From positions 372,001-436,000 of the forward strand of contig NZ_MBSS01000023.1 of NCBI RefSeq assembly GCF_001695855.1: a stretch of 64,000 nucleotides of DNA, read 5' to 3'. How positions within the stretch are numbered: the first letter of the stretch is position 1; each line of letters starts with the position of its first letter. The position numbers and the translations under genes are program-made. Shown here one piece after another: positions 18,914 to 26,840 of the stretch. The notes under the pieces were generated by a model. It was not told where the DNA came from, did not search any database, and saw only the letters and a list, made by a program, of their open reading frames with translations. The DNA is from Ensifer sp. LC163. GTDB lineage: Bacteria; Pseudomonadota; Alphaproteobacteria; Rhizobiales; Rhizobiaceae.

Positions 18914-20068
18914 CTACAATATGCCCCAGCCGCGGTAACGCCCCCTGCCCGTCATTTCCTTGGCCCCGAGTTCCCGAACCAGATTGAGTGCACCCCGTTG
19001 GGTGACGCCGACATGGCGTGCCACCAGTCCGGCGGAAACGATCGGCCGGGACAGCAGAAGCTCGATCAGGCTTGGCAGGCTGCTGTTTGAACGACGGTCG
19101 CGCACGCGCATTTCCATCTGGGTCTTGGCAAGAAACAGTCGATCCAGTTCCTTGAGGCCGAGTTCGCCAGTCAGAGCCAGGCCCTCCAGAAACGCCCTAA
19201 GCCGCACCTCCTGATCCTTCGCTCGACGCCGCTCGTGGCGGATTGTCTTCAGGCCGGTATGGAAGCAGAGCAAATGCGACGTCACCTTGCCGCGCGCGCG
19301 CAGGTAGGCGCCAACGAGCAATCCGCCCAGCCAATGCTGCCTGCGAAGCGGCTCGATCTGCTCCCAGGCATCGAAGAGGATCGCGGCACCGAGACAGGCC
19401 GGCAGTCGATCCGCCGTCGAGATCAAGGATCGCCACGCGTCGAGCCGCGCGCCCTCGTCCCATTCGTCATCGAAAAGCAACCCCAGTTGCCCCTTGGGCT
19501 CTGAGGCGGACGGGCGCTCCAGCCCGCCAAACCCACTGTCGCCGAACTCACCGGTTTGTTCATCCAGCAAACGCTGCGATCGCGCGATCGCCGCGTCGAT
19601 CTCCGCGAACTCGAGGGAAAGCGGGTTGTCGTCGTCATCGCCGTCAGCGACGACATCGTCCTCATCCGCAGCCCCGGAGGAAACGTCCCGGTCGATCTCC
19701 GTGGGTGGTGTGTCTCCACCCCCCTGTTCTCCGCGAAGGACAGCGAGGCCGGCGGTCGACAGCGCCCAATCCGGGTCAGAAAGCCAGATCCTCCGGCGGG
19801 CGCGCAAGACTGCGTGCGCAATCGTCAACTCATGCGTCGGCGCACGTGCGTCCATATGCGCGTCATGCAGCACCAGGTCCTCGACATGAACCAACTCGCC
19901 GGCGACCCAGAGGGCACCGGCCGCATCGAAGAACTGACCACGCTCGCGAAAGCCCTCGGCAACGGGATGGCGACCGGCGCGCTCATCCAGCCGCGCAAGG
20001 CGATCTTCAACTTCGATCGTCGCGGAAAACAGCGTCTGCAGGAGCAAATCCGGGATGTCGTATCGCAT
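18914..20068 (-). CDS. DUF1612/helix-turn-helix plasmid protein (RHE_PE00001-like)
   Basis: 384 aa from the ATG at 20068; a GTG at 20077 is possible. It resembles the DUF1612 plus C-terminal helix-turn-helix proteins common on rhizobial plasmids. The N terminus (GAALWVAGELVHVEDLVLHD; HELTIAHAVLRARRRIWLSD) is conserved in that group. A low-complexity acidic linker (near residue 135) separates it from the DUF1612 part. The last ~60 residues (VSAGLVARHVGVTQRGALNLV) form a winged-helix-like domain. Biochemical role is unknown. It sits on the replicon-maintenance side, next to the parS-like sites. Confidence 0.75.
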   Translation of the reverse strand: MRYDIPDLLLQTLFSATIEVEDRLARLDERAGRHPVAEGFRERGQFFDAAGALWVAGELVHVEDLVLHDAHMDARAPTHELTIAHAVLRARRRIWLSDPDWALSTAGLAVLRGEQGGGDTPPTEIDRDVSSGAADEDDVVADGDDDDNPLSLEFAEIDAAIARSQRLLDEQTGEFGDSGFGGLERPSASEPKGQLGLLFDDEWDEGARLDAWRSLISTADRLPACLGAAILFDAWEQIEPLRRQHWLGGLLVGAYLRARGKVTSHLLCFHTGLKTIRHERRRAKDQEVRLRAFLEGLALTGELGLKELDRLFLAKTQMEMRVRDRRSNSSLPSLIELLLSRPIVSAGLVARHVGVTQRGALNLVRELGAKEMTGRGRYRGWGIL

Positions 20069-20485
20069 TACAATCACACGCTATTTCTGGCAAACGGAAG
20101 AAAAAACATGCTTTCCTTCCGACACATGAGAGGTGTCGTTTTAGCGGATACCGCGGTGATTGTCGTCGGGTTTCTGCATCGGTCAATATGGAGGACCAAA
20201 CTGGCCTTCTCCGCGTGTCAACTGAGCGCAAAATGGGCGCGAATCGACGAAATTGACCACGCCATTGTACGCTCTTGAGGGCCATTCGCAACGCATGAAG
20301 GCCGGCGTCACCAACATAGCAACATTTCCTTTCCATTCCGATAACAGGCCGAAAGGCGACCGCGAAGTCTTTTAGACGTCGAAGACCATAGTCAGGCCAG
20401 GCAGCATCGCGACCAGGACAACACGTCCTGGAAGAAGCCATAACCCGCATGGCATCGCAGGTCGGATGCCGACCGAGGCCCACGT

Positions 20486-20501
20486 GTTGACAGCTGTCAA
20501 C
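20486..20501. promoter_or_regulatory. parS-like palindrome 1 (RepB binding site)
   Basis: GTTGACAGCTGTCAAC, a perfect 16-bp palindrome. It fits the GTTNNCNGCNGNNAAC pattern known for RepB centromere sites of repABC replicons. Confidence 0.8.
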
Positions 20502-20662
20502 CAGCATCGATGCTGCAATTGGATACTAGCCTTGGCGATGCCACCGCCACGGCACCCCGCCCTCCTCTGGCCGACCGAAGCACAGGCACGACGCCGCCCC
20601 GTGACCTGCACTGTCGTCATCGGCCCCGGCGCATATTCATCCCCCGCCTGATCCTTACGCGC

Positions 20663-20690
20663 AATGCCTCGGTGTGATCGCCGAGGCATT
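20663..20690. other. Stable hairpin in the replicon non-coding region
   Basis: AATGCCTCGG and CCGAGGCATT form a perfect 10-bp stem with an 8-nt loop. No T-run follows on either strand, so it is not an obvious intrinsic terminator. Confidence 0.4.
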
Positions 20691-21121
20691 CACCCGATCT
20701 GGCAAGAAGCGCGCCACCTGCCTAGCCAAAGAGCCAATGATCGAGATAATCACGGGTCGGTCCCGTGATGCTACCAGCCTCTGACAAACGGGATCAGGGC
20801 GCCTCTTACCCGAAGACAGGCATGCCCAACGTTGAGGGGTCGCAGTCGGTAGTGACGGCGCCCAGGTAAGTCGGCAGACCGTATACCGCCAAGAATCGGA
20901 CATATCGCCCACCATCGCCACCAGCTTGCCTGCGTTCCCGATGCTGAAGACGCTGGCGGAAGCTGCATGGCAGCAATCCTGGCTGTGTCGGCCAACCCCG
21001 TAAACTAGGTTGTTACCATATAGCCCGACCGGCGATGTGGCCCATCGAAGCTTGTATCCATGCCTGCTGTTCAATCGAACAGGTGCGCGATTTTCAGGCG
21101 CCGCGCAAGATCCCTTCATAA

Positions 21122-21137
21122 GTTGACAGCTGTCAAC
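21122..21137. promoter_or_regulatory. parS-like palindrome 2
   Basis: A second exact copy of GTTGACAGCTGTCAAC, about 620 bp from the first. Confidence 0.8.
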
Positions 21138-21225
21138 ATCTCGGTCGTTCGCAGAACGACACACCGCGTGCGCCCAGCCAAGCCTAGAAGGCGACCGAAG
21201 AAGGGCATACCCAGGCGCGCTGTCT

Positions 21226-21241
21226 GTTGACAGCTGTCAAC
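21226..21241. promoter_or_regulatory. parS-like palindrome 3
   Basis: A third exact copy of the 16-bp palindrome, only 88 bp from the end of copy 2. The close pair could nucleate RepB spreading. Confidence 0.8.
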
Positions 21242-21654
21242 TCAGCACCCGATGCTCCGCATCGCATCGCGCAATTTGACAAGAACAACTCCCACTTTGC
21301 ATGCATCTGCGGAGAGATGATCGTTCCCTATGAGAGTTGCCCTTCGGCGAAGGTTGCTGGTTAGACGAGGATTAAAACGTCACGCAGTTAAGCCGTTAAT
21401 TTGTTGTTCTGAGCGGGGAAACGCGGTGGAGGAAATTATTGGCCATTTGGCTTGCACTACATGATTGGCACTCGCCAGGAACAACGGCTTGCCGGGATCA
21501 CCCTGTCCTCACCACAGGCAGGCAAATCCTATCGTGGTAGTCAACGCTGATCGAGGTGCCGTGCTCAGCTCTCTCCCGGCGGAGCTCGGCATCAGTCCGG
21601 CTCGCTGCATCTCACTCGGCCTTGATTGCTGACGGATGCTCGCAGCCAGCCGCA

Positions 21655-21670
21655 GTTGACAGCTGTCAAC
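21655..21670. promoter_or_regulatory. parS-like palindrome 4
   Basis: A fourth exact copy, 133 bp beyond the repC stop codon and 24 bp from the RIME element. Confidence 0.8.
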
Positions 21671-21694
21671 GTCCGTCGAAACAGTCGAGTTGTC

Positions 21695-21798
21695 CTATAG
21701 CGCCGCGCGTCTTCTCAGACGCGCAAAGGTCGCTGTAGCACTTTGAATTGCTGCATGTTTTTGTCCATAAATGGACTACGATTTATGGAAACATGCAG
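21695..21798 (-). repeat. RIME-type palindromic element, copy D (inverted)
   Basis: 104 bp, reverse orientation relative to copies A-C. CTATAGCGCCGCGCGTC...GACGCGC...GCTGTAG comes first and GCATGTTT...AAACATGC last. The inner core (CCATAAATGG...ATTTATGG) differs from the TTAAATC core of the others. It begins 4 bp after the repC stop and may end the repABC transcript. Confidence 0.8.
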
Positions 21799-21802
21799 TA
21801 GG

Positions 21803-23107
21803 TCAGCTGGCTAACGCAAGATCCCCGGTATTGGCTCGCAACAGCGCCATGATCATGGGTCCAACTGCAAATTCCTGTCGAAGAGACCGCCGTGTCAGAT
21901 CCCGTAGGTAACCACCGGCGGACGTGATGTACGGCGAGCGCTGCAGAATACATGCGAGCACGGCCGCGGCCACTTCTGGACCGAGTACCCTGCAGGCTTC
22001 ATCATGCGCTCCCTGGCTGACATTGAGCATCGAGCGGACCACAACGGCAGCCAGCATCAGATCGCGCCAGGACTGCACCTTACCGCCCGGGCCATAATCG
22101 ACGATGTCAGGGCAAGCTTTCAGCACGGTCGAGAGCGGGAAAGCTTGGGTAGATTGACGCATTTCACCCGGCATCAGCTTCGGCATTTCTGCTCGAGAGG
22201 CAGCATCCGTTGTAATTGCCTCCCGATGATTTGGCTGCACAACGGGGACACTGCTGCTCCGGCTCGTGCTCAAACTCGCCACCGCTTCACTTCCAAAGCC
22301 CGGTTCAGATTCAGTAGAAGAGTCTGGATGTGAACTCTGTATGTGGCAACCATTTTGGCTATCATTGGTGGCCGTTTTCGAAAGATTTAGCTGTTTTTCC
22401 AATTGGTTGAGCACTTCCACGCGCAAGGCGTCGAGCTGCTTGAGCACAGGCTCGATTTCAGCAAGTCCAGGCTTTCTTGGAAGAATGTCGACGGCGAGCA
22501 GATAACGACTTTGAAAGTCACTCCAGTCAGAAGTTCCATCGGTTTCGCGCAGCACGTCGATGAGTTTGGTTAGATCGCGACGGCAAAGGCTGAGACGCTC
22601 GCGAGCGAGTTGCGCCTCCTGACGGGCCAGTGCGACTGCGGCTGCGGCCGTTTGCAGTTCATGGGCGCGTGCAAGCAGCGGCGACAGATCGAACCCGAAG
22701 GCATCGCCGATCGAGCCCTTGCTGTCCCTGCGTGCATAACGCTTGCCATTGGGACTATCCTTGCGAAGGATGAGGCCCGCGTCCACCAATGCTGCCAGAT
22801 GCCGGCGCAGCGTCGTGCCCGCCATCCCATGGGTGCGCAGCGCGAGTTGGTTGTTTGAAGGGAATACCACCAAACCTTTGCCGGAGGTCAGCTCCACCTT
22901 CGGGTAGAAGCTGAGCAGCGCATTCAGCACGGCTAAGGCCCGATCGGACACGCCGACGACAGCCTTTGCTTCGCAGACGGTACGAAACAGTTTCCATTTA
23001 TCGATCTGCTGATGCGAATCGATTTCGCTCGCGGTGACTTGGCTTGCGAACATGCCAAGCGTCATCGCGCGCCGCCCAAAGGGCGTCGTCACATTTCCAC
23101 GCTCCAT
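21803..23107 (-). CDS. repC: Replication initiator protein RepC
   Basis: 434 aa, normal for RepC. The N terminus (GNVTTPFGRRAMTLGMFASQ) and the central DNA-binding part (SNNQLALRTHGMAGTTLRRHLAALVDAGLI) match the family, as does the C-terminal ITSAGGYLRDLTRRS. RepC is the only replicon-encoded protein essential for replication, and in the family the origin lies inside repC. It is the third gene of the cassette, 155 bp after repB. That spacer carries the counter-transcribed RNA that limits RepC expression. Confidence 0.95.
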   Translation of the reverse strand: MERGNVTTPFGRRAMTLGMFASQVTASEIDSHQQIDKWKLFRTVCEAKAVVGVSDRALAVLNALLSFYPKVELTSGKGLVVFPSNNQLALRTHGMAGTTLRRHLAALVDAGLILRKDSPNGKRYARRDSKGSIGDAFGFDLSPLLARAHELQTAAAAVALARQEAQLARERLSLCRRDLTKLIDVLRETDGTSDWSDFQSRYLLAVDILPRKPGLAEIEPVLKQLDALRVEVLNQLEKQLNLSKTATNDSQNGCHIQSSHPDSSTESEPGFGSEAVASLSTSRSSSVPVVQPNHREAITTDAASRAEMPKLMPGEMRQSTQAFPLSTVLKACPDIVDYGPGGKVQSWRDLMLAAVVVRSMLNVSQGAHDEACRVLGPEVAAAVLACILQRSPYITSAGGYLRDLTRRSLRQEFAVGPMIMALLRANTGDLALAS

Positions 23108-23166
23108 CTCTCTTTACCTTTTCAAAGGCAAAAGAAGTCCGTTCGCCGAAACGACGCTAAAAACGC

Positions 23167-23196
23167 TTGACAGTGATTCGCGGAAATGGGATTCTC
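23167..23196 (+). promoter_or_regulatory. Putative promoter of the counter-transcribed RNA
   Basis: A clear -35 (CTTGACA, TTGACA at 23167-23172) is followed 17-18 bp later by a weak -10 region (GATTCTC). It reads opposite to repC, as expected for the ctRNA. Confidence 0.45.
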
Positions 23197-23199
23197 TAG

Positions 23200-23251
23200 T
23201 TGCTACACGAGAGAAGGGTTTCCGCAGCGCTAGTCGTTCGGAAGCCTTTTT
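23200..23251 (+). ncRNA. Counter-transcribed RNA (incompatibility RNA) in the repB-repC spacer
   Basis: repABC cassettes carry a small antisense RNA of about 50-60 nt between repB and repC. Here the plus strand has a good -35 and, about 50 bp later, an intrinsic terminator: GGTTTCC (23217-23223) pairs with GGAAGCC (23240-23246, one G-U pair), followed by TTTTT. The RNA would be complementary to the repC mRNA leader and repress RepC. The 5' end is estimated. Confidence 0.65.
23217..23251 (+). terminator. Intrinsic terminator of the ctRNA
   Basis: A 7-bp stem, 16-nt loop and T5 run on the plus strand inside the repB-repC spacer. Confidence 0.65.
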
Positions 23252-23262
23252 CTTTTGCTCTG

Positions 23263-24267
23263 TTAGTCTCCTGTTTCCTCTTGAAATTCGAGGTACAGAG
23301 ATTTGAGCCTCTGCCTCACGAAATCTGCAAAACCCGGCGCGGCCTTCTTGCTGAAGGAAAGCGTGGTTTCGCTGTTTGTTTCTCGGATGCGCACGGGGCG
23401 CGTATCATCCGGCGCTACCCAAGCGACTGCCTGGCTCCCGGCCTTGACGGTGCTCAGGAAGGAAAACAGCGTCTCAAACCGTTGATCGCTCTCCCGGGCC
23501 CGAAATTCGGATCGACGCACAAACTCATGGGCCCCGGCGAGCTTGTCATCGTTTCCCATGAGATCAGCGAGTTCCGTCCAGCGCCGCCGCCCGATGGAGG
23601 GTGCGGCGCCGATCGCCTCAATAACGACGACCGGCAGCCGGCGGACAATGGCAATCATCTTCGACAGGGCCGCCTTGTCGACGCCCAGCGCCGACATGAT
23701 GACATCACGCGAGAATTCGCGGTCTTCGAGACGGGTGGCAAACAGCGACCGCTCGATGAAAGACAAGTCCGTGCGGGCGTTATTTTCCTGCCCTTGCGAG
23801 ATCACCAGCTGTTCGTCGCTGAGGTCACGAACGACAGCCCTGACTTTGCTGCCAAGCTCACGCGTGGCGGCAAGACGACGGTGACCGTAAGCGACCTGGT
23901 AGCGCCCGTCTTCGCTTGGATGGGGTCGAACCAGGATAGGCACCTGTTGTCCGTGATCCCGGATCTGTTGAAGAAGCGACTGCTCGGCGTCGGCTGCGAC
24001 GCCAAGGCGATCTGCGACGAAGGAAGCATCGACGAGCGCTGGATCGAGCTCGATAATTGCCAGGCCCTCGGCGAGCTGGCGTTCCAGCTCCTGAGCGCGC
24101 TCCACTTTCTGCGTAATGTTTGACAGGGATCGAGTGATGCCGCCGATCGGGCTCAATGGCCGTTGGCCGGGATTGAGACCAACGATTGGCCGTCCGGCAA
24201 GCGGACGATCATCCTCGCCGTCTGTGGCATGGCTGTCTGAAACACCGATCAGGTTCTTGCGGGCCAA
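23263..24267 (-). CDS. repB: Plasmid partitioning protein RepB (ParB family)
   Basis: 334 aa. The N-terminal ARKNLIG is typical of RepB. The ParB/Srx nuclease-like domain carries PILVRPHPSEDGRYQVAYGHRRLAA (given here in two parts: PILVRPHP and YQVAYGHRRLAA) and GQENNARTDLSFIERS. The helix-turn-helix lies near DVIMSALGVDKAALSKMIAI. It binds parS and works with RepA to segregate the replicon. Only 3 bp separate it from repA, so the two are co-transcribed. The palindromes at 20486-21670 and 26334 are its expected targets. Confidence 0.95.
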   Translation of the reverse strand: MARKNLIGVSDSHATDGEDDRPLAGRPIVGLNPGQRPLSPIGGITRSLSNITQKVERAQELERQLAEGLAIIELDPALVDASFVADRLGVAADAEQSLLQQIRDHGQQVPILVRPHPSEDGRYQVAYGHRRLAATRELGSKVRAVVRDLSDEQLVISQGQENNARTDLSFIERSLFATRLEDREFSRDVIMSALGVDKAALSKMIAIVRRLPVVVIEAIGAAPSIGRRRWTELADLMGNDDKLAGAHEFVRRSEFRARESDQRFETLFSFLSTVKAGSQAVAWVAPDDTRPVRIRETNSETTLSFSKKAAPGFADFVRQRLKSLYLEFQEETGD

Positions 24268-24270
24268 GGC

Positions 24271-25467
24271 TTACTTCCTTCCCCACACTTTGCGCAGGAG
24301 TTCCTCGATCTCGCCATTGACGAGCGTCAGGGAATCCATCGCGCGGTCGTAGGTGCCGCGGACAAATTGCGAGCGTTCCACCTCATAGAGTGTTTGCTTT
24401 GTCACGCCGGCGTCGGACACGGCCGTCGATTTGACCATGGCGTTGTGCAGCATGCGATTGCCGAAGATCGACCGCATGAAACCGGTCATCTGGCTTTGCG
24501 GGCCGTCATTCGGCTCGAACCGGGTGACGAGGTAGCGCATCCAGTCGTAGCTCGTGCGGCCGCCGGCATTCTCGACGACGCGCATCAACTCGCTGGTCAT
24601 TGAGAGAAACTGGGACATGGACATGACGTCGAGCATCTGCGGGTGCACGGTGATCAGCACCGATGTCGCCGCGCACAGCGCCGACATGGTGAGAAAGCCG
24701 AGCTGCGGCGGGCAATCGATGATGACGATGTCGTAAAAGCTCTCGATATCGGCAAGCACATCGCCGATACGCGCGAAAAACATGGTTTCCGCCGAGCCAC
24801 TGGTCATGGCCTTCGGCGTTTCGTGCTCGAACTCCATGAGTTCGAGGTTGCCGGGGATCAGATGCAGGTTGGGCAGATGGGTGGAACGGACAATCTCTGC
24901 GATCGGTCGCGGGTTTTCGTAGCGAATGGCGCCGTAGAGCGTTTCCGCTTCGCCGACGTCCATCTCTGGCTGATGACCGAACAGGGCCGAAAGCGACGCC
25001 TGCGGGTCGAGATCGATCGCCAGCGTCCGGTAGCCTCGAAGCGCGAGATATTGTGCAAGATGCGCCGAGGTCGTCGTCTTCGCCGATCCGCCCTTGAAGT
25101 TCATCACCGAGATGACCTGCAGCCTCTCGTCGCCGCGACGATGCGGAATGTATTTTCCCGACTTGCCGCCTTCGTCCAGAACGCGGCGAATGCGCTCGAT
25201 GTCGGAGATCGCATACATGCGGCGCCCGTTTGACAACGGCTCGGGGCCATGACCCTCCGATGCGATCTGGCGTAAGTAGCCTTCCGCGATCCCGATGAAG
25301 GCTGCCGCCTCAGCTGGGCTGAAAAGGCGTAATGTCTTTTGTGCTTGCGGCGGGAAGATTTTCTTCTGATGCTGCTGGAGTTGGTGCGCGAGTTCCAAGG
25401 CATCGGCAGCCAGGAGCGTTGGCAAATGCTCCTGCACATCGAGGCCCTGAATTTTCTGCTGCAACAT
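24271..25467 (-). CDS. repA: Plasmid partitioning ATPase RepA (ParA family)
   Basis: 398 aa from the ATG at 25467, with GGAG six bases upstream. The frame reaches 25500 but that ATG has no ribosome site. An N-terminal winged helix (FSPAEAAAFIGIAEGYLRQIA) precedes the ParA ATPase with the deviant Walker A motif MNFKGGSAKTTTSAHLAQ, the DLDPQASLSALFG segment and IVIIDCPPQLGFLT. RepA drives partition and represses the repABC promoter. First gene of the cassette. Confidence 0.95.
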   Translation of the reverse strand: MLQQKIQGLDVQEHLPTLLAADALELAHQLQQHQKKIFPPQAQKTLRLFSPAEAAAFIGIAEGYLRQIASEGHGPEPLSNGRRMYAISDIERIRRVLDEGGKSGKYIPHRRGDERLQVISVMNFKGGSAKTTTSAHLAQYLALRGYRTLAIDLDPQASLSALFGHQPEMDVGEAETLYGAIRYENPRPIAEIVRSTHLPNLHLIPGNLELMEFEHETPKAMTSGSAETMFFARIGDVLADIESFYDIVIIDCPPQLGFLTMSALCAATSVLITVHPQMLDVMSMSQFLSMTSELMRVVENAGGRTSYDWMRYLVTRFEPNDGPQSQMTGFMRSIFGNRMLHNAMVKSTAVSDAGVTKQTLYEVERSQFVRGTYDRAMDSLTLVNGEIEELLRKVWGRK

Positions 25468-25882
25468 CGAGTTCTCCAAAAACTGCGCAAAAATTGTCAT
25501 ATCGGGGCAATATGCGCAGATGCACTATGATCCGATTCGGCGTGAATGTACAAATGGATAGCCGAACGGCTGTCTTGTCGCCTCGATGAGCGGGGAGGGT
25601 GCGCAGCCGGCACCAGTTGTCCGCGGACAACTCATGTGATGGCCGACCAGACTGTTGTCATGGGGATGCGATTCCAACACCAAAAATGTAACGCCTCGCG
25701 AGCGGCACGCGTGCTTCTTTTGGAGATGACGCGGCAAAGGACGTTGCCTCGGCTGCCTCGCCCACCGGCTCCAGATGATCACTATTAGAATATGGATTTA
25801 GTGTACTATTGACAGGGAGGTGAATTGTGGCAAGATCGTGGTGCAACGACGATGGTGTCGGGCGGACTGGAAGGGATGCAGC
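25468..25882. other. Upstream region of repA
   Basis: No convincing gene. It holds the probable repA promoter and, nearer 25.8 kb, a TTGACAGGGAGGTGAATTGTG stretch (a strong ribosome site, given here within the 20-base limit as AGGGAGGTG then GTG) that could start very short peptides. Nothing else stands out. Confidence 0.4.
25524..25553 (-). promoter_or_regulatory. Putative repA promoter
   Basis: On the minus strand TTGTAC is followed after 18 bp by CATAGT, about 57 bp upstream of the repA start. Reasonable sigma-70 spacing but only moderate matches. Confidence 0.4.
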
Positions 25883-26062
25883 ATGTTCTATCTCGGCGGG
25901 ATGACACTTGGTTACCTCGAGCCACCAGCGCCGAAGGCCGTCGTACAGTCGGTTAAGCCGCGCATCGAATTGACGCCTCGTGAGCCGGCGAACGATCTCG
26001 AACGGGAGCGCGACCAGGAATGGGCTCGCGCCTTTCTAACGCCTTGGCATCTGTTTTACTGA
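25883..26062 (+). CDS. Small hypothetical protein next to repA
   Basis: 59 aa beginning MFYLGGMTLGYLEPP and ending ARAFLTPWHLFY. AAGGGA lies six bases before the ATG, and a longer frame starts at 25820. A hydrophobic N terminus is followed by a charged segment (PREPANDLERERDQEW). I do not recognise a family. It is divergent from repA and lies between repA and the fifth parS-like site, so it may be part of the replicon backbone or a chance frame. Confidence 0.35.
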   Translation: MFYLGGMTLGYLEPPAPKAVVQSVKPRIELTPREPANDLERERDQEWARAFLTPWHLFY

Positions 26063-26333
26063 TACGAACGCTGCCGCCAAAGACGCGCGGTGGTTGACGC
26101 CACCGCGGCGTATGGTCTGAAGCGAACCTCGCTTCCACGGCAAACGCGTCGCGATCTTTCAGATCACGCTTGCTGCGCATTAAGCTCTTGTTTTTGGACA
26201 AGTCGTTATCCCAAAACCGCTGCGCAACTTCGTCCGGCATGCCGTTGGACTTGGCTTAGTTGTGTCTGCTTGGCGTGAAGCAGTGGCCTGTGGCGCCGCT
26301 CTTTGCAGCGCGCCGATACGCTGGGCCGTCAAC

Positions 26334-26349
26334 GTTGACAGCTGTCAAC
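26334..26349. promoter_or_regulatory. parS-like palindrome 5
   Basis: The fifth exact GTTGACAGCTGTCAAC, on the repA side of the cassette and about 870 bp from the repA start. The sites therefore flank repABC. Confidence 0.8.
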
Positions 26350-26506
26350 TGCCCATACGCGTTTCCTGCTCAAGAACGATCTTGAGCCAGCTCGGCGACG
26401 CAACGAACATTCCGCCTCGAAACGAGATTCGAAGCGGAAAAAAATTCCATAAAATACAATGTGTTAGATGGTCGCCGGCAGGCGACGCCCGGCGTGGGAC
26501 CGCGGA

Positions 26507-26538
26507 GCAGCCACCGGCCGGTGTCGGGCGGTGGCTGC
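26507..26538. other. Strong GC-rich hairpin
   Basis: GCAGCCACCG and CGGTGGCTGC form a perfect 10-bp stem with a 12-nt loop. No T-run follows. Function unknown. Confidence 0.35.
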
Positions 26539-26840
26539 CGCTGGAGCGAGGTTGGCGGTTGGGTGGAACCCGGCAAGTGCCCTTCACGCGGCCGTCAGGT
26601 GCATTGCGAGGACTTGGGTCCGTGGCCACAAGCGCTGGCGCTGATTACGCAAGCGGCGGCGTTCCCGTGGTGATCCGACGGCTGGGAAGCTTTGGTGGAA
26701 AAACAGGAAAGGGTGAGGGGAGGGCTGTCGCGAAGCTGGGAAATGTTTAAGCTTGCCGACAACAGCAAACCATTGAGGGTGCCAACATTCCGAGCGATCA
26801 GCCAGCCGACGAAACGGGCAACCAGCCTCAGTCGCTTTCG

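Larger units (their letters stand above)
20069..21802. other. 1.7-kb non-coding replicon region with parS-like sites and hairpins
   Basis: No convincing gene on either strand. It contains four GTTGACAGCTGTCAAC palindromes, an inverted RIME against the end of repC, and two stable hairpins: a 10-bp stem at 20663-20690 and an 8-bp stem at 20749-20769. It is probably centromere and spacer DNA of the repABC replicon. Confidence 0.7.
26063..26786. other. Non-coding stretch with parS-like site 5 and GC-rich hairpins
   Basis: No supported gene. It contains the fifth palindrome, then two strong inverted repeats: GTCGCC-GGCA-GGCGAC (26471-26486) and GCAGCCACCG/CGGTGGCTGC (26507-26538). The second half has the look of a structured or decayed element, but I cannot name it. 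Confidence 0.5.

Noticed and set aside
25825-25956. Short peptides starting at TTG or GTG behind the strong AGGGAGGTG site
   Set aside because: Several overlapping frames are equally possible and none has a recognisable composition; kept only as a note under the region.
26350-26760. Remnant of an insertion sequence or group II intron
   Set aside because: Hairpins are present but no transposase, reverse transcriptase, domain V-like motif or target-site duplication was seen.
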